Assembly (NCBI GenBank): GCA_963693635.1
Contig: CAVOBC010000008.1
Coordinates: forward strand, 1 to 32,392
Source of the DNA: CAVOBC01 sp963693635
Lineage (GTDB): Bacteria; Pseudomonadota; Gammaproteobacteria; Pseudomonadales; Azotimanducaceae
Length of the DNA: 32,392 nt
Direction: 5' to 3'
Within the stretch, counting starts at the first letter, position 1; each line of letters starts with the position of its first letter. Below, piece after piece: positions 22,062 through 30,784 of this stretch. A program made the position numbers and the translations under genes. A model generated the notes under the pieces. It was not told the DNA's origin, made no database searches, and saw only the letters and a list, made by a program, of their open reading frames with translations.

Positions 22062-23825
22062 CTACCTCAGAGTTGGCTCCGACACATCCACCTCTTCGAC
22101 AATGATTTGGGCCGTTTCCATGCCCTGGTAGTAGTTGACATCAAGGCGATACGCCAGACGAACTCGCTTTTTCGGCAGCAGCCGATTGTGATTGAAGGCA
22201 ATGCCCTCCACCTTCTGCCCCGTTGCCGCCACTTTCAGCCGCAGCCGAAGATGGCGCTCACCGATAATATGCTGTGACGTAATATCAAACTCACCATCGA
22301 ATAGCGGCTGTGGGAAGCCCTGACCCCAGGGACCAGCAGTATGGATGGATTTCGCGAGCGGTACCGTCAGCTCCTCGTCAATCTCACCGTCGGTCACAAC
22401 CACGTCAGCCAGATCCTGCTCCGTTAGCCAGCGTCGAGCCTCCTCGTCAAACGCGATGCGAAAGCGCTCGTAGTTCTCGGGCGCCATGCTCATGCCCGCA
22501 GCCATCGCATGGCCGCCAAAACGGGTCAGAATGCCAGGGTATCGTGTTGCGATCGCCTCGAGTGCGTCGCGAATATGAAGCCCCGGGATCGAGCGGCCAG
22601 AGCCTTTAATCTCGTCATCGGCAACCCGTGCAAACGCAATCACGGGCCGGTTTACCCGATCCTTGATGCGGGATGCGACGATACCAACAACGCCCTGATG
22701 CCAATCGTCGTGGTACAGACAGACGCCAACCGGCAGCATCGCCGCGTCGAGGTATTCCCGATGCAACATCAGGGCATCTTCTGCCTGCTCTTTCATCTGC
22801 TGCTCAATCGCACGGCGTTCGGCATTCAACTCGTTAAGGCGCGCCGCCATCACGGTTGCAGTCTGCTCATCGCGGGCAAGCAGGCACTCGATGCCGAGGG
22901 ACATGCTCTCCAGCCGTCCCGCGGCATTGAGGCGGGGTCCAAGTGTGAAGCCAAGATCCATCGCTGACAGGTCTTTGGACGGTTTGTTCGCGAATGCCGC
23001 AAGCGCTCGAATACCAGGCCGCGCTCGACCTGCCCGAATGCGGCGCAGCCCCTCGGTGACAAGCACCCGGTTATTTCGCTCAAGCGGCACCACGTCAGCG
23101 ATCGTTCCGAGCGCGACAAGATCCAGCAGCGTGCCCAGGTTGGGCTCTCGCTGCGCCTCAAATCGACCGAGCTCACGCAAGCGTCGACGCAGGCCCGAGA
23201 GGACATAGAACGCGACCCCAACGCCCGCCGTCGATTTCCAGGGGAACTCACATCCCTGCTGGTTCGGGTTGACGATCGCCGACGCAGGTGGCAACTCGCT
23301 ACCCGGCAGATGGTGGTCCGTAATCAGCACGTCAACCCCGGCGTCGCGGGCCATCGTTACGCCATCGACGCTGGAGATGCCATTGTCGACCGTGACGATG
23401 AGATCCGGTTCGCTGGCAAGCGCAACGCCCACGATGCCGGGCGTGAGACCGTAGCCGTACTCAAAGCGGTCTGGCACCAGGTAGTCGACATTGGTCGCGC
23501 CCATCTGGCGCAGGCCTTCAACCATCAACGCCGAGCTGGTCGCGCCATCCGCGTCGAAATCACCGATGATGAGAATACAACCGGACAAGTGCTCGACCAG
23601 AAGCGTTACAGCGGCATCAAGGCCAAGAAGTGAGTCGGGGGGCTCAAGGGACGACAGCGGTACGTCGATTTCATCGGGTTGTCTCACACCACGTGAGCGA
23701 TACAGCCGATCGACCAGCGCTCCGGGATCGGTCGCTGTGTCGGTCAGCCCAGCCGCTGCCTCCGATTTCTCCGGCGTCCCCGTGACGCCTTGCCCGCGCC
23801 GGATCAACAGTGCCATCGTGACCAC
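22062..23825 (-). CDS. recJ: Single-stranded-DNA-specific exonuclease RecJ
   Basis: This 587-residue DHH-family 5'-3' exonuclease acts in recombination and mismatch repair. The metal-binding motifs include GDFDADG (88-94), VTVDNGISS, ITDHHLPG (168-175, DHH) and ALGTIADVVPL. The DHHA1-type region contains GSGRSIPGLHIRDAL and RFGGHAMAAGMS, and a C-terminal OB fold follows. The start could be GTG at 23825 or ATG at 23816; the latter gives MALLIRRG, and ribosome binding signals are weak for both. It is the last gene of the long minus-strand run, separated from hom by 396 bp with no gene. Confidence 0.97.
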   Translation of the reverse strand: MVTMALLIRRGQGVTGTPEKSEAAAGLTDTATDPGALVDRLYRSRGVRQPDEIDVPLSSLEPPDSLLGLDAAVTLLVEHLSGCILIIGDFDADGATSSALMVEGLRQMGATNVDYLVPDRFEYGYGLTPGIVGVALASEPDLIVTVDNGISSVDGVTMARDAGVDVLITDHHLPGSELPPASAIVNPNQQGCEFPWKSTAGVGVAFYVLSGLRRRLRELGRFEAQREPNLGTLLDLVALGTIADVVPLERNNRVLVTEGLRRIRAGRARPGIRALAAFANKPSKDLSAMDLGFTLGPRLNAAGRLESMSLGIECLLARDEQTATVMAARLNELNAERRAIEQQMKEQAEDALMLHREYLDAAMLPVGVCLYHDDWHQGVVGIVASRIKDRVNRPVIAFARVADDEIKGSGRSIPGLHIRDALEAIATRYPGILTRFGGHAMAAGMSMAPENYERFRIAFDEEARRWLTEQDLADVVVTDGEIDEELTVPLAKSIHTAGPWGQGFPQPLFDGEFDITSQHIIGERHLRLRLKVAATGQKVEGIAFNHNRLLPKKRVRLAYRLDVNYYQGMETAQIIVEEVDVSEPTLR

Positions 23826-24221
23826 GCGTACCCGCTCATTGGGAGTTCTCCAGATTCTTCACCGCGGCTTTAGCACCCCCGCTTAACCCGTTCTTCGCGC
23901 AATTGTGGGTTAGGACCGATCGCAAGTCCCTTCTCCGGGAACCGGACATTCCTTACCCGCGGCGCCGCCCCACTATCCCCCGGTGCCGCCCACTATGATA
24001 GACGCGTCGGCCAACCGATGACCATCGGATTGCGGCGCATTCGTCGACGAGACCAGAGCGCTCGTTACACAACCACAGGCAAGAAAACCATGGGAAACCG
24101 GGTCCCTACCGAAGGACGTCAGGGGGACCGGCGCAGAGCATGAGGAGCGCATGAGCGCAACGCTCGTTCGCTACGATGGCGAAAACGAGCGATGCATGAG
24201 CGCCGCAAAAGCTGTCACTCC
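23826..24221. other. Noncoding gap where thrC lies in related genomes
   Basis: No gene was found in these 396 bp. The contents are a degenerate direct repeat (gccgccccactat / gccgcccactat, about 23963-23995), a short dyad ccgatg/catcgg (about 24017-24030), two copies of gcatgagcgc (about 24149 and 24194) and a hairpin described separately. The position corresponds to that of threonine synthase (thrC) downstream of hom in Pseudomonas. Confidence 0.55.
24161..24191. terminator. Inverted repeat downstream of hom
   Basis: cgctcgtt (24161-24168) pairs with aacgagcg (24184-24191), with an additional inner cgc/gcg pairing and a two-base bulge. It lies 30 bp after the hom stop codon on the minus strand and may mark the end of the alaC-hom transcript. 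There is no T tract, so Rho-independent function is uncertain. Confidence 0.45.
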
Positions 24222-25490
24222 TCAGGTAAAGGTTTGCACCCGAATGCGGATCAGATCGACCACGCTGTCAAGCTGACGCAGCGCGTCGAGCGCCCCATCC
24301 ATCACCGATTCCGGTGTTTCATCGGTCACGATGACAATAGCGGCGTGGTCGTCCTCAGGGTCTTTCTGAACGAGCTTTTCGATGCTGATCTCGTGGTCAG
24401 ACAGAACTGTCGAGATGGACGCCATCACGCCCTGCCGGTCCTTTACCTGCAGGCGCAAATAGCACGCAGCGCTCGTCTCGGTGATCGGCAGAATCGTCGT
24501 GTCCGCCCTCGTCACAAAACCCGCATCAGCAATCTCAGCGTTGCGCGCCAGATCAACGATGTCGGCGACAACCGCTGATGATGTGGGTCCTGACCCCGCA
24601 CCCGCACCGTAGTACATCGTCGGGCCCGCAGCGTCGCCACCGACCATCACCGCATTCATCACACCGTCGACTTGCGCGAGCAACTCGGAGCGCCGAATCA
24701 TCGTAGGGTGAACACGCAGCTCAATGCCGCTCTCCTGCCTGCGCGTGATGCCAAGGTGCTTAATCCTGAATCCCAGCTCGCGGGCGTAGTTGATATCCGC
24801 CGGCGTGATGGTGCCAATACCCTCTGTGTATATCGCGTCGAATGCGAGCGGCCCGCCGAATGCAAGCGAAGAGAGGATAGTGAGTTTGTGCGCCGCATCG
24901 ATCCCTTCCACATCAAACGTAGGGTCAGCCTCAGCGTAGCCGAGCGCCTGCGCTTCCTCGAGCACATCCGCAAACCAGCGATTGCCGCCCTCCATCTCCG
25001 TCAGGATGAAGTTGGAAGTGCCATTGATGATACCGGTGACATAGTCAATCCGATTCCCGGCAAGGCCCTCGCGCAGCGCTTTGACAATAGGAATCCCACC
25101 CGCGATCGCCGCTTCGAATCGCAGCGACACCCCATACTTGTTGGCGAGCGCAAATAGCGCGTCGCCGTGTTGCGCAATCAGCGCCTTGTTGGCTGTCACC
25201 ACATGTTTGCCGGACTCAATCGCCTCGGTCACAAGCTGCAGCGCCGGGTCGGTACCGCCAATCAACTCAACGAGCACGTCAACCTCCGGGTTGCGGGCCA
25301 CGTCGAAAATATCCCTCGTCACAGTCGTCGACGACAGGTCACAATCAGGATGACCCCGGCGGCAACCGACCTGTGCGATGACAACATCGCGGCCGATTTT
25401 GCGGGTGATCTCATCCGCGTTGCCGGTCACCAGGTTGAATGTTCCAGACCCGACTGTCCCGAGACCGCAAATGCCTATTCGAAGCGTCAC
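24222..25490 (-). CDS. hom: Homoserine dehydrogenase
   Basis: This 422-residue monofunctional enzyme reduces aspartate semialdehyde to homoserine for threonine and methionine synthesis. The N-terminal Rossmann motif is GICGLGTVGSG (6-16). VTANKALIAQHG, FEAAIAGGIPIVKAL and INGTSNFILTEM mark the catalytic domain. A C-terminal ACT domain (about 345-422), beginning near LRLQVKDRQGVMASIS, suggests feedback control by threonine. The start is GTG at 25490, with AAGGAG five bases upstream. It follows the AlaC-type aminotransferase gene closely. thrC is absent from its usual place just downstream. Confidence 0.97.
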   Translation of the reverse strand: MTLRIGICGLGTVGSGTFNLVTGNADEITRKIGRDVVIAQVGCRRGHPDCDLSSTTVTRDIFDVARNPEVDVLVELIGGTDPALQLVTEAIESGKHVVTANKALIAQHGDALFALANKYGVSLRFEAAIAGGIPIVKALREGLAGNRIDYVTGIINGTSNFILTEMEGGNRWFADVLEEAQALGYAEADPTFDVEGIDAAHKLTILSSLAFGGPLAFDAIYTEGIGTITPADINYARELGFRIKHLGITRRQESGIELRVHPTMIRRSELLAQVDGVMNAVMVGGDAAGPTMYYGAGAGSGPTSSAVVADIVDLARNAEIADAGFVTRADTTILPITETSAACYLRLQVKDRQGVMASISTVLSDHEISIEKLVQKDPEDDHAAIVIVTDETPESVMDGALDALRQLDSVVDLIRIRVQTFT

Positions 25491-25561
25491 CGTGACTCCT
25501 TCCTCAAGATTTGATGTTTTGTACTACGGACAAGTCTCGATATGGGAAACTTGCAGTCAGA

Positions 25562-26743
25562 TCAGCCAGCGTTTTTGAACATACGCCGCATTCCACGAAT
25601 CGCCTGCCGCGTGCGGTGCTCATTTTCGATCAAAGCGAAGCGCACATGATCATCCCCAAACTGGCCGAAGCCGACACCCGGGGACACCGCAACCTGAGCG
25701 TCTTTGAGCAGCGCTGTGGCAAACTCAAGCGAGCCCATGTTCTGAAACTGTGGCGGAATTTTCGCCCAAACGAACATCGTCGCGCGCGGCCGCTCCACCT
25801 CCCAACCGATGTCGTTCAATCCATCGCACAGAATGTCGCGGCGGCGGCGATAGATCTCGCGGGTTTCGGCCACGCATGACTGATCACCCTCGAGCGCTGA
25901 AATAGCGGCAACCTGTATCGGCGTGAACATGCCGTAATCCAGGTATGACTTGATCTTGGCGAGTGCGCCGACCAGGGTCGGGTTGCCGCAACAGAAGCCG
26001 ACGCGCCATCCCGGCATGCTGTAACTCTTGGACAGTGAGAAGAACTCAACCGCGACCTCTTTCGCGCCTTCGACCTGCAGAATCGATGGTGCTTCGTAGC
26101 CATCGAACACAAGATCTGCATACGCTAGGTCCTGGATTACCCAGATGCCATGCTCTCGCGCGATCGCGACGACTTTCTCGAAGAAGTCGATCTCCACGCA
26201 CTCGGTTGTCGGGTTCCCCGGAAAGTTGATGACGAGGACTTTCGGCTTCGGCCAACTTGTCTTGATGGCCGTTTCGAGTTCCAGGAAGAAGTCGACACCC
26301 GGCGTCAGCGGCACGTGCCGCACATCGCCATCTGCAATGACGAAGCCGTAGGGATGAATCGGGTAGGACGGATTCGGCACCAGCGCAATGTCACCGGCTC
26401 CCAGCATCGCGAGCGCAAGGTGAGCGATGCCTTCTTTTGACCCGAGCGTCACAATCGCTTCGGTTTCCGGGTCGAGATCGACATCGAAACGATCTTTGTA
26501 CCAATTGGTAATCGCACGCCGTAAGCGGGGAATTCCGCGCGACTGCGAGTACCGATGCGTGTCTGGCCGTCGCACGGTTTCGACCAGCTTGTCGACGATA
26601 TGTTGGGGCGTTGGCAGGTCCGGGTTACCCATGCCAAAGTCGATGATGTCCTCACCGCGTGCTCGCGCTTCCCGCTTCAGCGAGTCAGTGATGCTGAAGA
26701 TATAGGGCGGAAGCCGACTAATGCGTGGGAAATCTTCTTCCAT
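25562..26743 (-). CDS. alaC: AlaC-type alanine transaminase (class I/II aminotransferase)
   Basis: This 393-residue fold-type I PLP enzyme most resembles AlaC, which interconverts pyruvate and glutamate with alanine and 2-oxoglutarate. Visible features are IIDFGMGNPDLPTP, the GSKEGIAHLALAML phosphate-binding loop, INFPGNPTTECV, QDLAYADLVFDGY and the Schiff-base Lys239 in FFSLSKSYSMPGWRVGF. The start is ATG at 26743 with only a weak ribosome binding site. It has its own probable promoter and is followed by hom after 71 bp, a pairing known in other Gammaproteobacteria. Exact substrate preference is inferred from family resemblance. Confidence 0.88.
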   Translation of the reverse strand: MEEDFPRISRLPPYIFSITDSLKREARARGEDIIDFGMGNPDLPTPQHIVDKLVETVRRPDTHRYSQSRGIPRLRRAITNWYKDRFDVDLDPETEAIVTLGSKEGIAHLALAMLGAGDIALVPNPSYPIHPYGFVIADGDVRHVPLTPGVDFFLELETAIKTSWPKPKVLVINFPGNPTTECVEIDFFEKVVAIAREHGIWVIQDLAYADLVFDGYEAPSILQVEGAKEVAVEFFSLSKSYSMPGWRVGFCCGNPTLVGALAKIKSYLDYGMFTPIQVAAISALEGDQSCVAETREIYRRRRDILCDGLNDIGWEVERPRATMFVWAKIPPQFQNMGSLEFATALLKDAQVAVSPGVGFGQFGDDHVRFALIENEHRTRQAIRGMRRMFKNAG

Positions 26744-26772
26744 CTCAAGAGGCGACCAAATGCAAACGAGCG

Positions 26773-26801
26773 ACTATACCGAAGCGGTGCAGAGACGTGA
26801 A
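26773..26801 (-). promoter_or_regulatory. Probable promoter of alaC-hom
   Basis: On the minus strand TTCACG (26796-26801) and TATAGT (26773-26778) are separated by 17 bases; the -10 matches sigma-70 consensus at five of six positions and the -35 at four. The predicted start of transcription is near 26766, about 22 bases before the alaC ATG. Confidence 0.55.
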
Positions 26802-26901
26802 GCTGTAACACCGTTTCAGCGCCGCGCCGTGGCAGATTATGAGCAAGAGCCGAACCGCACGGGGATAAATGCCGGCCCTGGTAAAACAACGTCGACCCGT
26901 G

Positions 26902-27672
26902 TCAGCCCTGGGCATCGACTCCCAATTCGGCGGCCAATCGTTCTGCCGGCAGAAAACCTGGAATCATCTTGCCATCTGGCAGGATCATAGTTGGCGTGCC
27001 CGTAATGCCCACCTGGACGCCAAGATCATAGTGACTCGCGACGGGATTGGAGCAATTGAGCACTTTGAGTTTTTGTCCGCGCTTGGCGCGCGTCAGCGCA
27101 GATGTTGGATCGTCCGCACACCATGCGGAGACCATCTGTCCATATGAGCCCTTGCCAATGCCATTTCGTGGATAGGCGAGGTAACGAACCGCAATGCCTA
27201 GTGCATTCAACTTGGGAACTTCGCGATGCAGCTTCTGACAGTAACCGCAATCGACATCGGTAAAGACCGTGACCGTCGCCTTCAACGACTTCGACGGCGG
27301 CGCAAAGACCAGCATCTCAGACTCATCGACGCTGTCGATTAACGACTTGCGCGCTAAGTTGCGCTTATCTTCCATCACGTTCGTCAGCCCGTCGGGCCCC
27401 ACCCGATAGAGATCACCCGCGAAGAAGTGCTTGCCATCCGGGGTCATGTGAAGAAAGGCACCACCGGTGATCTCAAGCAATACGAATCCAGGCACCTCGC
27501 TCGGGGTCACTGACTTGATCTCAATGCCCGGCGACAAGTCTTTGAGCAGTTGTTCGGCTTCTTCAGGCGTGACGGCCCATGCAACTAGCGGGCAGACTGC
27601 CGTAACGAGGGCGAGTGGCCGGAGCCATCCACCCATTCGGGCAAACATTCGATGTGACGGCGTCTTGTCCAT
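26902..27672 (-). CDS. dsbC: Thiol:disulfide interchange protein DsbC
   Basis: This 256-residue periplasmic disulfide isomerase has a Sec signal peptide (about 1-33, cleavage likely after AWA). An N-terminal dimerisation domain follows, then a thioredoxin fold with the active site CGYC at 142-145 (TDVDCGYCQKLHRE). The cis-Pro segment is GITGTPTMILPDG, and the second structural cysteine pair appears in SAWCADD and VLNCSNP. The start is ATG at 27672, with AAGGA five bases upstream. The frame stays open to 27870 only because the 78-bp upstream repeat is a multiple of three. It lies between xerD and alaC, as in Pseudomonas dsbC-hom neighbourhoods. Confidence 0.96.
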   Translation of the reverse strand: MDKTPSHRMFARMGGWLRPLALVTAVCPLVAWAVTPEEAEQLLKDLSPGIEIKSVTPSEVPGFVLLEITGGAFLHMTPDGKHFFAGDLYRVGPDGLTNVMEDKRNLARKSLIDSVDESEMLVFAPPSKSLKATVTVFTDVDCGYCQKLHREVPKLNALGIAVRYLAYPRNGIGKGSYGQMVSAWCADDPTSALTRAKRGQKLKVLNCSNPVASHYDLGVQVGITGTPTMILPDGKMIPGFLPAERLAAELGVDAQG

Positions 27673-27682
27673 GTTTTTCCTT

Positions 27683-27843
27683 GTTACGAGAGGGGCCTTC
27701 TTTCCTCTCGTGCTCTCCCCCACCGGACTTGTCCGGTGGCGCTCAGGGCTGGTTTTCTTTGTTACGAGAGGGGCCTCCGCCCCTCTCGCGCTCTCCCCCA
27801 CCGGACTTGTCCGGTGGCGCTCAGGGCTGGTTTTCTTTGTTAC
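27683..27843. repeat. 78-bp tandem duplication carrying two hairpins
   Basis: Two head-to-tail 78-bp units (27683-27760 and 27761-27838) and the first five bases of a third lie just upstream of dsbC. Each unit contains the perfect stem ccaccggac/gtccggtgg with a two-base loop (27720-27739 and 27798-27817). The second unit also contains gagaggggc/gcccctctc (27766-27787), which is mutated in the first unit, where it reads cttctttcctctc. The layout resembles REP-type palindromic repeats. Hairpins here could terminate transcription between xerD and dsbC or stabilise the mRNA. Confidence 0.92.
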
Positions 27844-27963
27844 CAGCGGCTGGCCGCACAATGAACGCATCCTACACGATCAGGATAGCGGCGACTTCCT
27901 CCCGGCGCTGGCGCAACCTCCACTCGCAGCCCGCCAAAGAGCTCTACATCTGTCTGAGCACGC

Positions 27964-28857
27964 CTACGCCCGGGGATGGTGTTGATCGTGCAGTTCCTGC
28001 ATTCGATGGCGAGCGACGTGCGTGTAGATCTGGGTCGTTGAAAGATCGCTGTGCCCCAACAGCAACTGCACCACCCGCAAGTCCGCACCATGATTGAGTA
28101 AGTGTGTCGCGAACGCGTGGCGCAGCGTGTGTGGCGACAGCTTTCCGCCAATGCCCGCCTGCACTGCATACTTTCGAATTCGGTACCAAAACGCCTGGCG
28201 CGTCATGGCCCTGCCACGGGAACTCGGAAACACGATCTCTTCACCCGCGTCCGGGTCGACGAGCGCGCCACGAGCGGACGAGAGGTACCGATCTATCCAG
28301 TTGATAGCTTCTTCGCCGAGCGGCACAAGCCGCTCCTTGCTGCCTTTGCCCATCACCCGCACCACGCCCTGGCGCAGGTTGACCTCGGTGAGACGCAGGC
28401 CCGTCAGTTCCGAGACGCGCAGACCGGAGGCATAGAGCACTTCCAGCATGGTGCGGTCGCGCAAGCCAAGTTCAGTGCTTGTGTCGGGGGCCGCCAGGAG
28501 ATTGTCCACGTCCCCCTCAGACAACGTCTCCGGCAGAGGTCGACCGATACTCGGGCTGTCAACATCCCGCGTCGGATCGTCGCGTATTCGTCCATCGCGG
28601 ATGAGTTGGCGGTAAAAACCGCGCAGGCATGACAGAAAGCGGGCGGTTGATCGGGCCTTCAGTCCGCTGCCGAGTCGATGGGACAGGTACTCAAGAACTT
28701 GACGGCGATCGGCCGCGTCAAGTGGGGTGTCACCGAGAAAGCTGGCAAAGGCGGTCAAATCTCGCCGGTAGGCGGCGAGTGTGTTCTCGGAGAGGCCTCT
28801 TTCCAGCCAAAGACTATCGAGGTATTGATCAATAGTCTCTGCCTGGACTGGGGTCAT
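27964..28857 (-). CDS. xerD: Site-specific tyrosine recombinase XerD
   Basis: This 298-residue recombinase matches the E. coli XerD length and resolves chromosome dimers at dif together with XerC. The core-binding domain (about 5-90) includes GLSENTLAAYRRDLTAF. Catalytic residues are Arg147 (ASGLRVSEL), Lys171 (GKGSKERLVPLG), His243 and Arg246 (SPHTLRHAFATHLL), His269 (LGHSDLSTTQ) and the nucleophile Tyr278 (IYTHV). The start is ATG at 28857; the frame extends to GTG 28929, which would overlap rplS and gives no family similarity. The neighbourhood (rplS upstream, dsbC downstream) shows this is the housekeeping recombinase, not a mobile-element integrase. Confidence 0.96.
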   Translation of the reverse strand: MTPVQAETIDQYLDSLWLERGLSENTLAAYRRDLTAFASFLGDTPLDAADRRQVLEYLSHRLGSGLKARSTARFLSCLRGFYRQLIRDGRIRDDPTRDVDSPSIGRPLPETLSEGDVDNLLAAPDTSTELGLRDRTMLEVLYASGLRVSELTGLRLTEVNLRQGVVRVMGKGSKERLVPLGEEAINWIDRYLSSARGALVDPDAGEEIVFPSSRGRAMTRQAFWYRIRKYAVQAGIGGKLSPHTLRHAFATHLLNHGADLRVVQLLLGHSDLSTTQIYTHVARHRMQELHDQHHPRA

Positions 28858-28885
28858 CCAGCTTTCGCTCTTGCCCCGGCGTGAA

Positions 28886-29245
28886 TCAACGTCTCTGGAT
28901 CTTCTCGCGGATTCGCGCCGCGCGTCCACTCAGGGCGCGCAGATAGTAAAGCTTGGCCTGACGCACGTCGCCGCGACGCTTGACCTCAACGGAGTCGATC
29001 ATCGGGCTGTGGGTCTGGAATGATCGTTCAACGCCCACGCCGTGCGAAATCTTGCGGACGGTGAACGCCGAATTCAGACCGCGATTGCGCTTGCCGATGA
29101 CAACGCCCTCAAAGGCCTGAAGCCGCTCTCGTTCACCTTCTTTGATCTTCACCCGGACAATGACGGTGTCACCGGGGCCAAATTCAGCAACGTCGTCCTT
29201 CAACTGCGCTGCTTCTATCTGATCGATTATCTTGCCACCAGTCAT
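28886..29245 (-). CDS. rplS: 50S ribosomal protein L19
   Basis: This 119-residue protein of the large subunit sits at the 30S-50S interface. The core sequences FGPGDTVIVRVKIKEGERER, LQAFEGVVIGKRNRG, FTVRKISHGVGVERSF and the C-terminal KLYYLRALSGRAARI are typical. The start is ATG at 29245, with a strong GAGGAGG five bases upstream; an open frame to 29284 runs through a short repeat (tatgcatg twice) and is not part of the protein. It is fourth in rpsP-rimM-trmD-rplS. Confidence 0.98.
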   Translation of the reverse strand: MTGGKIIDQIEAAQLKDDVAEFGPGDTVIVRVKIKEGERERLQAFEGVVIGKRNRGLNSAFTVRKISHGVGVERSFQTHSPMIDSVEVKRRGDVRQAKLYYLRALSGRAARIREKIQRR

Positions 29246-29351
29246 GTCAACCTCCTCTGCGTTCGTATGCATGGTTGTATGCATGCTTGTTCATTTGTTT
29301 TGTATCGGTGCGTCCCGCCTGCTTCCCCGTCGTCCCTGGCACCTGATTTGC

Positions 29352-30143
29352 TCAGCCGTCTGCACCGCCTTCCTGCCTGTCGTACTCGACCAGCAGTTGC
29401 CGGTCTTCGTCGCTTAACGTCGCGGCATCCAGCAAGTCCGGTCGCCGGTCGCGTGTCCTGCCGAGTGACTGCATCCGGCGCCAGCGTCGTATCCGCTCAT
29501 GATCGCCGCTAATGAGCACCTGCGGCACACGCTCGCCATTCAGCTCTTCCGGTCGCGTGTAATGCGGAAAGTCCAGAAGACCATTCGCAAACGAATCCTG
29601 CGTCACCGATTCACTGTCGCCAACAGCGCCCGGCAGCCACCGGGTCAAGGCATCGATCAGCATCATCGCGGGCAGTTCGCCACCACTTGCGACGAAGTCG
29701 CCGATCGACACTTCCTGTGTAACTCTCCCCCCAATCAGTCGTTCGTCAATTCCTTCGTATCTTCCCGCGAGCAGAACCAGCGGTCCCCCCGCGACCATCG
29801 CTTCAACCAGCGGTTGACCCAGCGGCCGGCCCTGGGGCGTCATATAGACCACCTCCGCCGTCTCACCGGGGCATGCCTGCGCTGCGCCCCTTAACGCATC
29901 GTCAATCGCAGCCGCAACCGGCTGCACCTTCATCACCATCCCCGGCCCACCGCCATAGGGCTTGTCGTCAACGGTGCGGTGGCGGTCGCTCGTGTAGTCA
30001 CGCGGGTTGAAGAGCTGCAAGTCCAATATGGCCCGTCGTATCGCCCGTGACGTGATCCCAAACTCGATGATCCCGTCGAACATTTCGGGAAAGAGGGTCA
30101 CGACACCGATCCACTTCTCCAAGATCCACCACCCTTTACCCAA
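29352..30143 (-). CDS. trmD: tRNA (guanine-N1-)-methyltransferase TrmD
   Basis: TrmD methylates G37 next to the anticodon, preventing +1 frameshifting. The knotted SPOUT fold shows in WIGVVTLFPEMFDGI, DDKPYGGGPGMVMKVQP, LLAGRYEGIDERLIGG and VASGGELPAMMLIDALTRWLPG. There is no ATG in frame before the conserved N terminus. Candidate starts are TTG at 30143 (AGAGG nearby) and TTG at 30122, giving MEKWIGVV, closer to the E. coli N terminus MWIGI. The product is therefore 256-263 residues. It lies 68 bp after rimM. Confidence 0.96.
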   Translation of the reverse strand: MGKGWWILEKWIGVVTLFPEMFDGIIEFGITSRAIRRAILDLQLFNPRDYTSDRHRTVDDKPYGGGPGMVMKVQPVAAAIDDALRGAAQACPGETAEVVYMTPQGRPLGQPLVEAMVAGGPLVLLAGRYEGIDERLIGGRVTQEVSIGDFVASGGELPAMMLIDALTRWLPGAVGDSESVTQDSFANGLLDFPHYTRPEELNGERVPQVLISGDHERIRRWRRMQSLGRTRDRRPDLLDAATLSDEDRQLLVEYDRQEGGADG

Positions 30144-30211
30144 GGCACCTCTTCATCCCCCGCAACGTTCACCTGCGCGCTCGTCACCTGAGCCCCCGAT
30201 TCTCGGATCGA

Positions 30212-30769
30212 TCAGTCGTACTCTACTTCCCAGTCCACACTCAGCGTCCCCGCCGCAACATCCACCGCTCTGACCACGTGATCAATGTACGGAATCAGGT
30301 GCTCGATCGCGCCAGTTTCATCTTTCGCGACCACCATCACATCATTCGCGCCCGTTGCCATCATTCGCACAATCCGGCCCAGCGGCTGGCCATCACGGCC
30401 TTCAACATTCAACCCTTCCAGCTGACGCCAATAGTACTCGTCGTCCTCAAGTGGCGGCAGCAGGCTACTTTCAATCCATATCTCGCAACCAGCCAGTGTT
30501 GCCGCTGCGTCCCGATCGTCAATTCCTTCAAAGTGCGCGACAAGGCCGCGGTTGTGCCGTCGCCCCTCGATCAGGGTGACCGTATTTGCACCTCCGCCGG
30601 GGTCCTCGCCCGCGCGCCGAAGCCGCCACGGCTGATAATCAAGGATGCCCTCCGCCGGGTCGGCATACGAGGCGACATGTACCCAGCCCTTAATACCCCA
30701 GGCACCAGAAACATGTCCCATCAGGATATGTTGATCCTGGTCGTCCTGGCTGTTGCTCTGCGGGGACAC
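30212..30769 (-). CDS. rimM: Ribosome maturation factor RimM
   Basis: This 185-residue protein is needed for maturation of the 30S head near S19. The N-terminal domain shows MGHVSGAWGIKGWVHVASY and FDYQPW-like LDYQPWRLRR. The PRC-barrel C-terminal part shows EYYWRQLEGLNV and LIPYIDHVVRAVD. The start is GTG at 30769; family members commonly have a short N-terminal extension before the GHVSG region, and no better start is seen. It is placed 15 bp after rpsP. Confidence 0.96.
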   Translation of the reverse strand: MSPQSNSQDDQDQHILMGHVSGAWGIKGWVHVASYADPAEGILDYQPWRLRRAGEDPGGGANTVTLIEGRRHNRGLVAHFEGIDDRDAAATLAGCEIWIESSLLPPLEDDEYYWRQLEGLNVEGRDGQPLGRIVRMMATGANDVMVVAKDETGAIEHLIPYIDHVVRAVDVAAGTLSVDWEVEYD

Positions 30770-30784
30770 CCAGGTTAACGCCGG

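Noticed and set aside
27673..27870. 66-residue repetitive N-terminal extension of DsbC
   Set aside because: It translates the 78-bp intergenic repeat; the ATG at 27672 has a good ribosome binding site and begins a proper signal peptide.
27964..28857. Integrase of an integrated element
   Set aside because: Length, catalytic residues and the rplS-xerD-dsbC neighbourhood identify housekeeping XerD; no att sites or phage genes were found.
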